Source: an uncultured Clostridia bacterium (GTDB lineage Bacteria > Bacillota > Clostridia > UBA1381). Taken from it: DNA of 64,000 nt. The notes below the pieces were generated by a model. It saw only the letters and a list, made by a program, of their open reading frames with translations, was not told the DNA's origin and made no database searches. This document shows, in pieces, positions 41,673-49,136 of the stretch; within the stretch, counting starts at the first letter, position 1; each line of letters opens with the position of its first letter. Location: NCBI GenBank assembly GCA_934476675.1, contig CAKSOE010000008.1, forward strand, positions 41,877 through 105,876. Reading direction: 5' to 3'. Position numbers and translations under genes: made by a program.

Positions 41673-42422
41673 ATGTTAAAAAGCGACAGACAGGAAATAA
41701 TTCTTGAAATACTTCGGGATTGTAAAAATATAACAACAAAAGAGTTGTCCGAAAAGCTTTTCACAAGCTATTCGAGTATTCGCCGCGACTTGGAGGAGTT
41801 GGAAAATTCGGGACTGATTTCACGTTCTTACGGTCGTGTTGAAATTTCAAACCACAACCACTTTTTAATATCGTACCCGATAAGAATAAACAAAAACTCG
41901 GGTCAAAAGCAGGCAATAGCCAAAAAAGCCGCAAAGCTTATCAAGGAGGGCGACACGATATTTATAGACCCTTCCTCAAGCTGTTCGTTTTTTGCAAGAG
42001 AAATCATAAGAATGAAAGGCATTACCGTTATCACAAATAATGTAGAGGTTGTAAGTATAATGAGCCAAAGCGGCATAAACGTAATATGCAGCGGCGGCTT
42101 GCAGACGGAGCCGAACAGATTTGCCCTCATAGGCTCGATAGCCGAAAACACATTCAGAAGTATTCATGCGGATTGGGCGGTTTTTTCCGTGCGCTCGCTC
42201 ACGAGTGACGGAAAACTGTATGACGTGCATTACAATGAAATAGCGCTGCGTAATGCGATGTTTGAAAATGCGGACAAAAAGCTGTTTCTTTGCGACAGCT
42301 CCAAGCTGAAAAAGATGTCGACATATTATCAGTGCAGCCTGTCCGACATTGATTATATGGCTTGCGACAGCCGTGAAGCAAATCAGTATCTCAGTGACTA
42401 TCCACACTTGAACTTAGTATAA
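41673..42422 (+). CDS. DeoR/GlpR-family transcriptional regulator
   Basis: A 249-residue repressor. The N-terminal winged helix (about 5-60) contains 'ITTKELSEKLFTSYSSIRRD' followed by 'LEELENSGLISRSYGRVEI', the DeoR signature. The C-terminal sensor domain has 'GDTIFIDPSSSCSFFAREII', 'TVITNNVEVVSIMSQSGINV' and 'KLFLCDSSKLKKMSTYY', where such proteins bind phosphosugars. Divergent position relative to the GlpA-like operon suggests it controls that operon, perhaps sensing glycerol-3-phosphate or DHAP. It has its own terminator and an AT-rich, GGAGGGAATAAAAAATG start. Confidence 0.92.
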   Translation: MLKSDRQEIILEILRDCKNITTKELSEKLFTSYSSIRRDLEELENSGLISRSYGRVEISNHNHFLISYPIRINKNSGQKQAIAKKAAKLIKEGDTIFIDPSSSCSFFAREIIRMKGITVITNNVEVVSIMSQSGINVICSGGLQTEPNRFALIGSIAENTFRSIHADWAVFSVRSLTSDGKLYDVHYNEIALRNAMFENADKKLFLCDSSKLKKMSTYYQCSLSDIDYMACDSREANQYLSDYPHLNLV

Positions 42423-42425
42423 AAC

Positions 42426-42454
42426 AATTCCGCTGCCGTTGCGACAGCGGAATT
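42426..42454 (+). terminator. Terminator of the DeoR-family gene
   Basis: AATTCCGCTG and CAGCGGAATT form a perfect 10-bp stem around CCGTTGCGA, followed by ATTTTATG. It begins four bases after the stop codon. Confidence 0.85.
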
Positions 42455-42488
42455 ATTTTATGTAAATTTTAAAGGTACAGGCTTTCTT

Positions 42489-42517
42489 TTGTCATATGCA
42501 GAATATAATAATATAAA
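42489..42517 (+). promoter_or_regulatory. Probable promoter of the small-gene cluster
   Basis: TTGTCA (42489-42494), 17 bases, TATAAA (42512-42517). The leader contains GGAGGGAGAGGATAGACG ahead of the first small gene at 42549. The match is moderate, and TATAAT in an alternative register (about 42504) has no matching -35, so the assignment is tentative. Confidence 0.45.
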
Positions 42518-42548
42518 AAGCCATAATTATGGAGGGAGAGGATAGACG

Positions 42549-42776
42549 ATGAAACCGAATATTGACGGACTTTTAAAGAATTTCAATCAGAACCAGCTCA
42601 GGGAAATCAATACTTTTCTCAATTCCGCAAGCGGCAGAAATGTCAAAAACAAGCTTAACGGTGCTGACAAGGAAAAGCTTTTAAGGGAGTTGGGAAAGCT
42701 TGACCCAAACCTGGTAAAAAGAAAAATGAATTCCATGAGCAGCGAAGATATTATAAAAATAATGAAAAATCTGTAA
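42549..42776 (+). CDS. Small helical protein of unknown function (first of three)
   Basis: A 75-residue basic, probably all-helical protein: 'MKPNIDGLLKNFNQNQLREI' and 'LLRELGKLDPNLVKRKMNSM'. It has an excellent ribosome site. It heads a run of three small genes (helical; helical with a 'LRPYMRNERRQSIDRAVRLL' tail; proline-rich with hydrophobic C-terminus) that I have the impression recurs together in clostridial genomes, but no function is known to me. A sporulation or envelope link is only a guess. Confidence 0.65.
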   Translation: MKPNIDGLLKNFNQNQLREINTFLNSASGRNVKNKLNGADKEKLLRELGKLDPNLVKRKMNSMSSEDIIKIMKNL

Positions 42777-42794
42777 GAATGGCGGGTGGACGAT

Positions 42795-43085
42795 ATGGCT
42801 GACGCAATGGAAACGCTCAAAGGGATTTTGGGCGATGATGCAGAGGATAAAATAAAAAACGTTATGAGTTCGATTTCCGGCAGTTCCGCCGGAGGACAGG
42901 ACAACAGTCTTGAATACATTATGCAGATGAAGGATATAATGTCTAAGCTTGCCAACAACAGGGACGATCCGCGTTCAAATCTGCTGATGTCGCTGCGGCC
43001 GTATATGCGTAATGAACGGCGGCAGTCGATAGACCGCGCCGTAAGGCTGTTGAATCTTACGAAGCTGTCGGGACTGTTCAGGTAA
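42795..43085 (+). CDS. Small conserved-type helical protein (second of three)
   Basis: A 96-residue acidic protein 'MADAMETLKGILGDDAEDKI' with a basic C-terminal block 'LLMSLRPYMRNERRQSIDRA' and 'VRLLNLTKLSGLFR'. This end pattern is frequent in small clostridial proteins whose genes lie next to a short helical protein. The ATG at 42795 is chosen, with GGCGGGTGG eight bases away; a GTG at 42786 overlaps that site. It is 18 bases after the first small gene. Role unknown. Confidence 0.65.
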   Translation: MADAMETLKGILGDDAEDKIKNVMSSISGSSAGGQDNSLEYIMQMKDIMSKLANNRDDPRSNLLMSLRPYMRNERRQSIDRAVRLLNLTKLSGLFR

Positions 43086-43104
43086 AATTCAGGGAGGTGG
43101 AGGT

Positions 43105-43350
43105 ATGTACAGAAGTTACAGCGTAAATAATATGCCGCAGCCGATAATGAGCAGGGAGCCGGAGAAACCGCCTCCCCCTCCGCCGCCCCCTCGTGAAAAA
43201 AAAGAGGAGAAAAGCAAAGGGCTTTTGGATAATCTCCAAAACGACGATATTATTCTTTTGGTGGTTATAGCGCTGCTTTTGATTGACGATTGCGACGACA
43301 AGCTGCTTATTGCCGCACTGGCGCTTATATTCTTTTCGGATATATTCTGA
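43105..43350 (+). CDS. Small proline-rich protein with hydrophobic C-terminus (third of three)
   Basis: An 81-residue protein with three parts. The N-terminal tyrosine/asparagine-rich segment is followed by an uninterrupted run of eight prolines (about residues 22-29) and a charged REKKEEKSKG linker. The C-terminal hydrophobic region 'IILLVVIALLLIDDCDDKLL' is followed by 'IAALALIFFSDIF', two short hydrophobic stretches broken by acidic residues. It may anchor to or insert in the membrane. The ribosome site GGGAGGTGGAGGT precedes the ATG. Similar proline-plus-hydrophobic small proteins occur in spore-forming Clostridia, but no function is assigned. Confidence 0.65.
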   Translation: MYRSYSVNNMPQPIMSREPEKPPPPPPPPREKKEEKSKGLLDNLQNDDIILLVVIALLLIDDCDDKLLIAALALIFFSDIF

Positions 43351-43406
43351 ATAAATTTTATACATATCGGAAAACATAAGCAAAAAGCCGAATTGAGGTA
43401 ATCGAA

Positions 43407-43793
43407 TTGATATATTCACGATTCTTTAAATGCACGGAATGTAATACGCTTGTCGAGGCGCTGAATCCGCAGTGCTGTGATGAGCTTGTCTGCTGCAAAA
43501 ATCCAATGGAAAAGCTTTTTGCAAACTCCGACCCGACGCTTGAAGAAAAGCATCTGCCGGTGATAAAGCGTGAAAATGACTGCATTACGGTATGTGTCGG
43601 GCGTATTCTGCATCCGATGAGCAACGCCCACAGTATTTTGTGGGTTGAGTTAAAAAGCAAAAACGAATGCAGAAGAATACATCTAAAAAAAGGGAGCGAC
43701 CCGATCGTGATTTTCCGCGGCGTTGACGAAAATACAAAATATAAGGTATATGCGTACTGCAACATTCATGGCTTATGGTGCAGTGAAATGTAG
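43407..43793 (+). CDS. Desulfoferrodoxin-type superoxide reductase
   Basis: Reduces superoxide to peroxide without making oxygen, a typical defence of strict anaerobes. The 128-residue protein has an N-terminal desulforedoxin-like centre (Cys9, Cys12, Cys29, Cys30 in 'FFKCTECNTL' and 'DELVCCKNPM'). The superoxide reductase centre is His in 'EEKHLPVI', two His in 'HPMSNAHSILWVEL', and Cys/His in 'AYCNIHGLWC'. The usual catalytic Glu preceding that first histidine is present as EEKH. Translation appears to begin at a TTG (43407) eight bases after GAGG; no ATG precedes the first cysteine motif. It shares a strand with the small genes upstream. Confidence 0.92.
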   Translation: MIYSRFFKCTECNTLVEALNPQCCDELVCCKNPMEKLFANSDPTLEEKHLPVIKRENDCITVCVGRILHPMSNAHSILWVELKSKNECRRIHLKKGSDPIVIFRGVDENTKYKVYAYCNIHGLWCSEM

Positions 43794-43825
43794 GCGGCAA
43801 ATCGCTTTTAAGCGATTATGCCGCC
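43793..43825. terminator. Hairpin between the convergent desulfoferrodoxin and SDR genes
   Basis: GGCGGCAAATCGCTT (43793-43807) pairs with AAGCGATTATGCCGCC (43810-43825) with a single bulge. The right arm lies inside the last codons of the SDR gene. There is no T-run on either side, so it may act as a blocking hairpin for convergent transcripts rather than a textbook terminator. Confidence 0.45.
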
Positions 43826-44521
43826 GTCTGCGCATATGGTTTGTCCGGTAATAAACGAGGCGTCGTCCGAGGCAAGAAATACAGCGGTTTTTGCAATGTC
43901 ATAAGGCGTTCCGATGCGTCCGACGGGCGTATCGGCGCAAAGCTCCCCCATCGCCTGTTCGTCAAGCTCCGAGTTCATGTCGGTGTCTATGACCCCGGGA
44001 GCAATGCAGTTTACGTTTATTCCGGACGGGCCGACCTCCTTTGCCAGCGCTTTTGTAAAGCCTATGACCGCCGCCTTTGCCGCGCTGTAATGCACCTCGC
44101 AGCTGCCGCCGCGGGCTCCCCACATCGAGGATATATTTATTATTTTTCCGTATTTTTCGCGTATCATATCCGGCAGAAATGCCTTTGTCACCAAAAACAT
44201 TCCGCGCACGTTCACATCAAACATTCTGTCCCAGTCGGCGGCGGTTATATCCGAAAAAAGCTTTATCTGTGAAATTCCGGCATTGTTCACTATCACTGAA
44301 ACTCTGCCGTATTTACGTACAAGCTCCGCCATGCGTTCCACGCTTTCCTCGTCCGAAACATCAGCCTTTACCGCAATTGCGCCCGTTTCGGCACATATTT
44401 TTTGCGCGGCATCATCGCTTTTTTCGTAATTCAAAAACACCCTGTATCCCGCTTTTGCAAACTCATACACACAGCCCTTGCCTATTCCGCGGCTTCCTCC
44501 GGTTATCAGCACATTTTTCAT
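43808..44521 (-). CDS. Short-chain dehydrogenase/reductase (FabG-like 3-oxoacyl-reductase family)
   Basis: A 237-residue classical SDR. The NADP-binding 'VLITGGSRGIGKGCVYEFAK' is followed by 'VNNAGISQIKLFSDITAADW', the catalytic Ser/Tyr/Lys in 'NISSMWGARGGSCEVHYSAA' plus 'KAAVIGFTKAL', and 'INVNCIAPGVIDTDMNSEL'. The C-terminus 'GQTICADGGIIA' is typical of FabG. A role in fatty-acid synthesis is possible, but no other fab genes are near and many FabG-like SDRs act on other ketones. The start at 44521 follows GAGGAGGCAGGTT. It is monocistronic and divergent from rny. Confidence 0.88.
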   Translation of the reverse strand: MKNVLITGGSRGIGKGCVYEFAKAGYRVFLNYEKSDDAAQKICAETGAIAVKADVSDEESVERMAELVRKYGRVSVIVNNAGISQIKLFSDITAADWDRMFDVNVRGMFLVTKAFLPDMIREKYGKIINISSMWGARGGSCEVHYSAAKAAVIGFTKALAKEVGPSGINVNCIAPGVIDTDMNSELDEQAMGELCADTPVGRIGTPYDIAKTAVFLASDDASFITGQTICADGGIIA

Positions 44522-44647
44522 AACCTGCCTCCTCAAACAAATTCTATCGGTATTTTACTACAAATTTGTAAAAACGTCAACTTGTACATAAAATGTTAAG
44601 ATTTTTTTTCAGAATAATTTATAAAACGTAACAATTAAAATAAAAAC

Positions 44648-44676
44648 TTGACATCATTGTAATTTTGTTATAAAAT
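44648..44676 (+). promoter_or_regulatory. Promoter of rny
   Basis: TTGACA (44648-44653), 17 bases, TAAAAT (44671-44676). Transcription from about 44683 gives a leader of some 190-260 bases depending on the true start of rny; a long leader would allow autoregulation by the RNase. Confidence 0.75.
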
Positions 44677-44940
44677 ATATATTGCTTAATGTTCTTTAAA
44701 AATTTGTTTTCTGTAAATTGGAAATTATTATATCCAAATACTTGAAATGGAGCTGTCTTTACGAGATTGCTCTTTAAAATATTTAGCCGGACGAACGGAT
44801 ACTACCTGCATTTATCCGGTACGGAATTTAAGTGTTTTTTATGGAAAGCAATCATTTTAAGGCAGTCCCGATATTTGGAGAGAAAAAGCTTTATAACCGC
44901 GATACGGTTTAAAACATTCTGTCGATTTATATGGGGGTGT

Positions 44941-46500
44941 ATTATTATAGGTATTATTATTACAATTGCGGCGGCGGTTGTCGCTTGTGCGGTGTGCGGC
45001 GTTGTATTTTTCAATGTCGGAGTGGCGCACAGAAAAAAGATAGCCGAAGCTGAATTCGGCAGCGCCGAAGAAAAAGCAAAGGTTATTGTTTCCGATGCGG
45101 AGCGTGCGGCTGAGGCAAGAAAGCGCGAGCTTATGCTCGAGGCCAAGGAGGAAAACCACAAGCTCAGAAAAGAACTGGACAGCGAGGTTAAGGAACGCAG
45201 AAGCGAGCTTAACCGTCAGGAACGCAGGCTCAATCAGAAAGAGGAAACATTAGACAAGAAAACCGATAACCTGGAAAGAAAAGAACAGTCGCTTAATTCA
45301 AGACTTAAGCAGCTGGACAAGAAGGAACAGGAAATAACAGAAATTAAACAGCAGCAGGTGACCGAGCTTGAGAAAATTTCAGGTATGACAAGAGATGAAG
45401 CGAGAGAAATGCTTCTTCATGATATTGAAAATCAGGCAAGGCATGACGCTGCGGTTATGGTTAAAGAAATTGAGCAGCAGGCAAAAGATGAGGCGGAAAA
45501 GAAAGCAAAGAATATCGTTGCTTTGGCAATTCAGAAGGTTGCCGCCGACCATGTTGCCGAAACCACTGTTTCGGTTGTAAATCTTCCCAACGATGAAATG
45601 AAGGGACGTATTATAGGACGTGAGGGCCGTAACATAAGAACTCTCGAAAACTTCACGGGCGTCGATCTTATCATAGACGATACACCGGAGGCGGTTATCG
45701 TATCAAGCTTTGATCCGATAAGGCGCGAGGTTGCGAGAATGGCTTTGGAAAAGCTTATTGTTGACGGCAGAATCCATCCGGCGAGAATTGAAGAAACAGT
45801 TGAAAAGGCCCGCAAAGAGGTTGATGCTATTATTAAGCAGGAGGGCGAGAGCGCTACGTTTGAAACTGGCGTTCACGGTCTGCATCCGGAGCTTATAAAG
45901 CTTCTGGGTAAGCTTAAATACAGAACAAGCTACGGTCAGAACGTTTTAAAGCACAGTATTGAGGTTTCTCATCTGGCAGGCGTTATGGCGGGAGAATTGG
46001 GCTGTGACATCGCTCTGGCAAAGCGCGCAGGCCTGCTCCACGATATAGGAAAAGCCGTTGACCATGAAATCGAGGGTTCGCACGTAACTATCGGCGCAGA
46101 TATTGCGAAGAAGTTCCGTGAAAACAAAGAGGTTATTCATGCGATTATGGCTCACCACGGCGATGTTGAGCCGGAAACGCTTGTTGCGTCTATCGTACAG
46201 GCGGCTGACGCTATTTCGGCGGCACGTCCCGGCGCAAGACGTGAAAATCTTGAAACCTATATCAAGCGTCTGCAAAAGCTTGAGGAAATTGCCGACAGCT
46301 TTGACGGAGTTGAAAAGTCCTATGCTATACAGGCAGGACGTGAAATCAGAATCATGCTTAAACCCGAAAAGGTAAGTGATGAGGGCATGACGCTGGTTGC
46401 AAAGGATATTGTTAAGCGTATCGAAAACGAGCTTGAATATCCGGGTCAGATAAAGGTAAGTCTGATTCGTGAGACAAGAGCGGTTGACTACGCTAAATAA
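44941..46500 (+). CDS. rny: Ribonuclease Y
   Basis: Membrane-anchored endoribonuclease that starts mRNA decay. Family layout: an N-terminal membrane helix ('IIIGIIITIAAAVVACAVCG'), a long coiled coil (about 30-200, rich in KEE and RKREL), a KH domain ('GRIIGREGRNIRTLENFTGV') and an HD domain ('RAGLLHDIGKAVDHEIEGSH'). It ends with 'VSLIRETRAVDYAK'. From the codon at 44941 the protein is 519 residues, the normal size, but that codon is ATT. The open frame continues upstream to a TTG at 44767, with another TTG at 44875. An ATG at 44931 is one base out of frame through a G5 run. The start is therefore unresolved. ymdB follows, as in Bacillus. Confidence 0.93.
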   Translation: MIIGIIITIAAAVVACAVCGVVFFNVGVAHRKKIAEAEFGSAEEKAKVIVSDAERAAEARKRELMLEAKEENHKLRKELDSEVKERRSELNRQERRLNQKEETLDKKTDNLERKEQSLNSRLKQLDKKEQEITEIKQQQVTELEKISGMTRDEAREMLLHDIENQARHDAAVMVKEIEQQAKDEAEKKAKNIVALAIQKVAADHVAETTVSVVNLPNDEMKGRIIGREGRNIRTLENFTGVDLIIDDTPEAVIVSSFDPIRREVARMALEKLIVDGRIHPARIEETVEKARKEVDAIIKQEGESATFETGVHGLHPELIKLLGKLKYRTSYGQNVLKHSIEVSHLAGVMAGELGCDIALAKRAGLLHDIGKAVDHEIEGSHVTIGADIAKKFRENKEVIHAIMAHHGDVEPETLVASIVQAADAISAARPGARRENLETYIKRLQKLEEIADSFDGVEKSYAIQAGREIRIMLKPEKVSDEGMTLVAKDIVKRIENELEYPGQIKVSLIRETRAVDYAK

Positions 46501-46662
46501 TTAATTAACAAGCGAAAAAATTTGGAGTTGACGCGGATTGAGACGAGCGTTTGTGATGTGTTTTGCGATAAAGGTAAAATACCGCGGCGTGAGTCTGCTT
46601 CTACCTTTCCGTTTTAGCTCCTTTTTTTCATAATATGACTTTACCGAAAGGATTTACATTAT
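46501..46662 (+). other. Structured-looking spacer between rny and ymdB
   Basis: The spacer has several potential pairings: AAAGGTA with TACCTTT enclosing a GC-rich segment (CCGCGGCG), ACGC with GCGT, and GGAG near 46523 with CTCC before a T7 run at about 46618. The last part (AGCTCCTTTTTTTC) could serve as a partial terminator after rny. No known RNA family is recognised. No ORF is convincing. Confidence 0.3.
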
Positions 46663-47445
46663 ATGATTAAGGTACTTTGTGTAGGCGATGTTGCCGGACG
46701 TATAGGGCGCGAAATGCTGTTTAAATACGTTGATGATATTAAATATCAAAAGTCCGTTGACCTTGTGATAGTAAACGGCGAAAATTCCAGTCACGGCAGG
46801 GGTATGACTCGCAGTACCTACAACGAAATGTGCCGTGCCGGTGCGGACGGCTTCACCATGGGTAATCATACGTGGAATACAAAGGAAATAACCGATATTT
46901 TCAGAAAAGAAGATAACGTTATCCGTCCGGCGAATTTTTCCTCCGAGTGTCCCGGAAAGGGTTCTATGCTGCTTTATACCAAAAACGGGGTGAAGGTTGG
47001 CGTAATAAACATCATCGGACGCGTGTATATGGACGGTGCGGATTCGCCGTTTGATGCGGTTTTAAGGGAAATCGAAACGCTCAGGAAAAAAACCAATATT
47101 ATTCTGGTTGATTTTCATGCCGAGGCAACAAGCGAAAAAGAGGCAATGGGGTATTTTCTTGACGGAAAAGTCAGCGCGGTGTTCGGTACGCATACGCACA
47201 TTCAGACTGCGGATAATAAAATACTTCCCAAGGGTACGGGATATATCACGGATCTCGGCATGACAGGACCGGAGGAATCCGTTCTCGGAATGAACAGGTT
47301 TAATGTCATGAAGAAATTTGTGACGGGTATGCCGCAGAAGTTTGAGATTGCGGACGGAAAAGGAAGGTTTTGCGGCTGTATATTTGAAATTGACGAAAAC
47401 AGCGGAAAATGCACATCAACGGAACGCATATATATAAACGATTAA
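46663..47445 (+). CDS. ymdB: YmdB-type metallophosphoesterase (2',3'-cyclic nucleotide phosphodiesterase)
   Basis: A 260-residue metallophosphatase of the TIGR00282 family. Metal and catalytic motifs follow in order: 'CVGDVAGRIGREML' (Asp), 'VIVNGENSSHGRGMT' (Asn/Glu/His), 'MGNHTWNTKE' (Asn-His), 'VDFHAEATSEKEAMGYFLDG' (His) and 'VFGTHTHIQTADNKILPKGT' (His-x-His). The Bacillus homologue hydrolyses 2',3'-cAMP and affects biofilm and sporulation decisions. Adjacency to rny is conserved among Firmicutes, which supports a shared link to RNA turnover. GAAAGGATTTACATTAT is the ribosome site. Confidence 0.95.
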   Translation: MIKVLCVGDVAGRIGREMLFKYVDDIKYQKSVDLVIVNGENSSHGRGMTRSTYNEMCRAGADGFTMGNHTWNTKEITDIFRKEDNVIRPANFSSECPGKGSMLLYTKNGVKVGVINIIGRVYMDGADSPFDAVLREIETLRKKTNIILVDFHAEATSEKEAMGYFLDGKVSAVFGTHTHIQTADNKILPKGTGYITDLGMTGPEESVLGMNRFNVMKKFVTGMPQKFEIADGKGRFCGCIFEIDENSGKCTSTERIYIND

Positions 47446-47458
47446 AGAAGATTTTACA

Positions 47459-47760
47459 ATGATACATTCATTTCTGATTATAGGTCAGTCGAATATGGCA
47501 GGACGAGGAAAACTCGAGGAGGCACAACCGCTTGACAAAGATAAGCTGCTTGTATTACGAAACGGACGCTGGCAACCGATGTACAGACCTGTAAATAACG
47601 ACAGACCGTTTTCGGGAGTGTGCCTTGCGGAGAGCTTTGCGCGGCTGTATGCGGATGAAAACAACAAGGACTTACTTCGAATCCCGATATACTTCACTTT
47701 AACACAAAATCGCTCATAGAATTCGGAAAAAGATATTATGAGGTATTTAAGAGCCTGTAA
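47459..47760 (+). pseudogene. Internally deleted SASA/CE6-like carbohydrate esterase (sialate O-acetylesterase family)
   Basis: The first 75 residues match the start of an SGNH esterase: 'MIHSFLIIGQSNMAGRGKLE' contains the nucleophile block GQSNMAG, followed by 'CLAESFARLYADENNKD'. The frame then ends at 47719. In the next frame, from 47680, the sequence 'NPDILHFNTKSLIEFGKRYY' and 'EVFKSL' is the C-terminal end of the same family and stops at 47760. The middle of the protein, roughly 110-150 residues including the second Gln-Gly-Glu block, is missing. It lies 13 bases downstream of ymdB. Non-functional. Confidence 0.75.
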
Positions 47761-47838
47761 ATTTGTTCAGATACGCCGTGCATCTCATTTGCGTAGGAAT
47801 GGAGATTTCTATGAAAAATACTATTGAAACATCAGCAT

Positions 47839-47879
47839 AAAAAAAGACTTCAATGTCCTTAAACATGAAGTCTTTTTTT
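47839..47879. terminator. Bidirectional terminator between the esterase remnant and the iron alcohol dehydrogenase
   Basis: AAAAAAAGACTTCAATG and CATGAAGTCTTTTTTT pair with one bulged A. Seven-base A and T runs on both sides make it effective for the plus-strand rny unit and for the minus-strand pyrimidine operon ending at 47883. Confidence 0.9.
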
Positions 47880-47882
47880 GAA

Positions 47883-49034
47883 CTAAATTAATGCTCTGTA
47901 TATTGCTGCAATATCCTCCGCACCGACATTTTTGCGTGTGTTTGCAGGGCTGCCGCTTGCAAGTGCGTCAGATGTCATTTTCGGAATTGCGGCGGTAAAC
48001 ATATCAATTTCAATCCCGTAATCCGATATTGTCGGAACTTCGCACTTTTGGCAGATTTCAAACAGACCCGCTATAAATTTATCGGCGGCGGTTTCGTCGC
48101 TGTCATTTGCGTCTGCTATTCCGACCGCTCTTGATAATTCCGCAAAGCGTTCGGCTGCGCCGTCTTTTGCAAAGTCCATGCACTTACACAAAAGCATTGC
48201 GTTTGACAGACCGTGCGGCACATGGAACAGTGCGCCTATCGGACGGCTCATTCCGTGTACGATTGTAACGGAGGAGTTGTTTATGCAAATTCCGGCTTCA
48301 AGCGCTGCGATTGACATTTCATACCTTGCAATTTCATCATTGCCGTCATTGTATGCTATCGGAAGATATTTAAAAATTCTTTTGACCGCCGATAAAGCCA
48401 AAGCGTCGGTAAGCGGCTGAGCCTGTTTTGACGTGTATGCTTCAACGGCATGAGTGAGCGCGTCAAGCCCTGTCGATGCGGTAATGCTCTTAGGCGAGCT
48501 TTTTGTGTTGGTATAATCAACGATTGCCAAATCCGGCAAAAGCGCATCGCCCTTTAACAGCATTTTTACATCTGTTTTTGCATCTGTTATAACGGTAAAC
48601 TTTGTTGCCTCCGAGCCTGTTCCGGCGGTTGTCGGAATTGCCGCCATGGGCGGAAAGCTGCCGCTGATTTCTTTTCCCATATAATCGCTCAGTTTTCCTC
48701 CGCACACATTTAACGCGGCGATTGCCTTTATTGCGTCTAACGGACTTCCTCCGCCCATTCCTATGAGAAAATCACAGTTATTTTCCCGATATGCTTTTAA
48801 ACCGTCTTCAACCATAATATCTGTCGGTTCGCCCGTAATATCCCTAAACACAACGCAGTCAAGACCGTTTTCGGAAAGCTTTGACACAAGAAGCTTAAAA
48901 GCATCAAGCTCCGCTACAATACGTCCCGTTACAATGAGCGGTTTTCTTCCCATTGCGGCAAGGTATTTAATCGAATTTTCAAGTGCGCCGCTGCCCGTTA
49001 CGATTTTTTTCGGGGTCAAAAATTCTTTACTCAT
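47883..49034 (-). CDS. Iron-containing alcohol dehydrogenase (probable malonate-semialdehyde reductase)
   Basis: A 383-residue group III dehydrogenase. The NAD site 'DFLIGMGGGSPLDAIKAIAA' is followed by the metal ligands in 'STGLDALTHAVEAYTSKQAQ' (Asp and His) and 'VTIVHGMSRPIGALFHVPHG' (two His). It is the last gene of the pyrimidine operon, where the aminotransferase would generate malonate semialdehyde. Reduction to 3-hydroxypropionate by this enzyme would regenerate NAD+ in an anaerobe. Other short aldehydes are possible substrates. The start at 49034 uses GGAG inside the leader repeat; ATG at 49046 would overlap it. Confidence 0.85.
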   Translation of the reverse strand: MSKEFLTPKKIVTGSGALENSIKYLAAMGRKPLIVTGRIVAELDAFKLLVSKLSENGLDCVVFRDITGEPTDIMVEDGLKAYRENNCDFLIGMGGGSPLDAIKAIAALNVCGGKLSDYMGKEISGSFPPMAAIPTTAGTGSEATKFTVITDAKTDVKMLLKGDALLPDLAIVDYTNTKSSPKSITASTGLDALTHAVEAYTSKQAQPLTDALALSAVKRIFKYLPIAYNDGNDEIARYEMSIAALEAGICINNSSVTIVHGMSRPIGALFHVPHGLSNAMLLCKCMDFAKDGAAERFAELSRAVGIADANDSDETAADKFIAGLFEICQKCEVPTISDYGIEIDMFTAAIPKMTSDALASGSPANTRKNVGAEDIAAIYRALI

Positions 49035-49133
49035 ATTAATCTCCATTCTGCCGCTATGCGGCGGCTAAATCATAATGCGGAAAACACGCAGGCATATCAC
49101 GGAGGTGATGCCGCGTATTTTCCACACTACGTC
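49035..49133 (-). repeat. Leader element A: double hairpin ending in the ribosome site of the iron alcohol dehydrogenase
   Basis: On the minus strand a first long imperfect hairpin (GGAAAATACGCGGCATCAC / GTGATATGCCTGCGTGTTTTCC) occupies about 49083-49128. It is followed by GATTTAGCCGCCGCATAGCG then GCAGAATGGAG, a second GC hairpin (GCCGC/GCGGC) running into the Shine-Dalgarno. The stretch TGCCTGCRT..TTTTCCGC..ATTT..CGGCRGAATGGAG is shared with element B near 54835. It could control translation or processing, or be a dispersed mobile palindrome. Confidence 0.55.
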
Positions 49134-49136
49134 TTT

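Noticed and set aside
43105..43350. Run of CCN codons (proline tract) as a microsatellite or sequencing artefact
   Set aside because: Codons vary (CCT, CCC, CCG) so the tract is not a simple nucleotide repeat, and the frame remains open with a good ribosome site.
47812..47841. Nine-codon ORF (MKNTIETSA) preceded by GGAATGGAG on the plus strand
   Set aside because: Good ribosome-like sequence but far too short, and followed at once by the terminator; more likely a scar of a deleted gene start.
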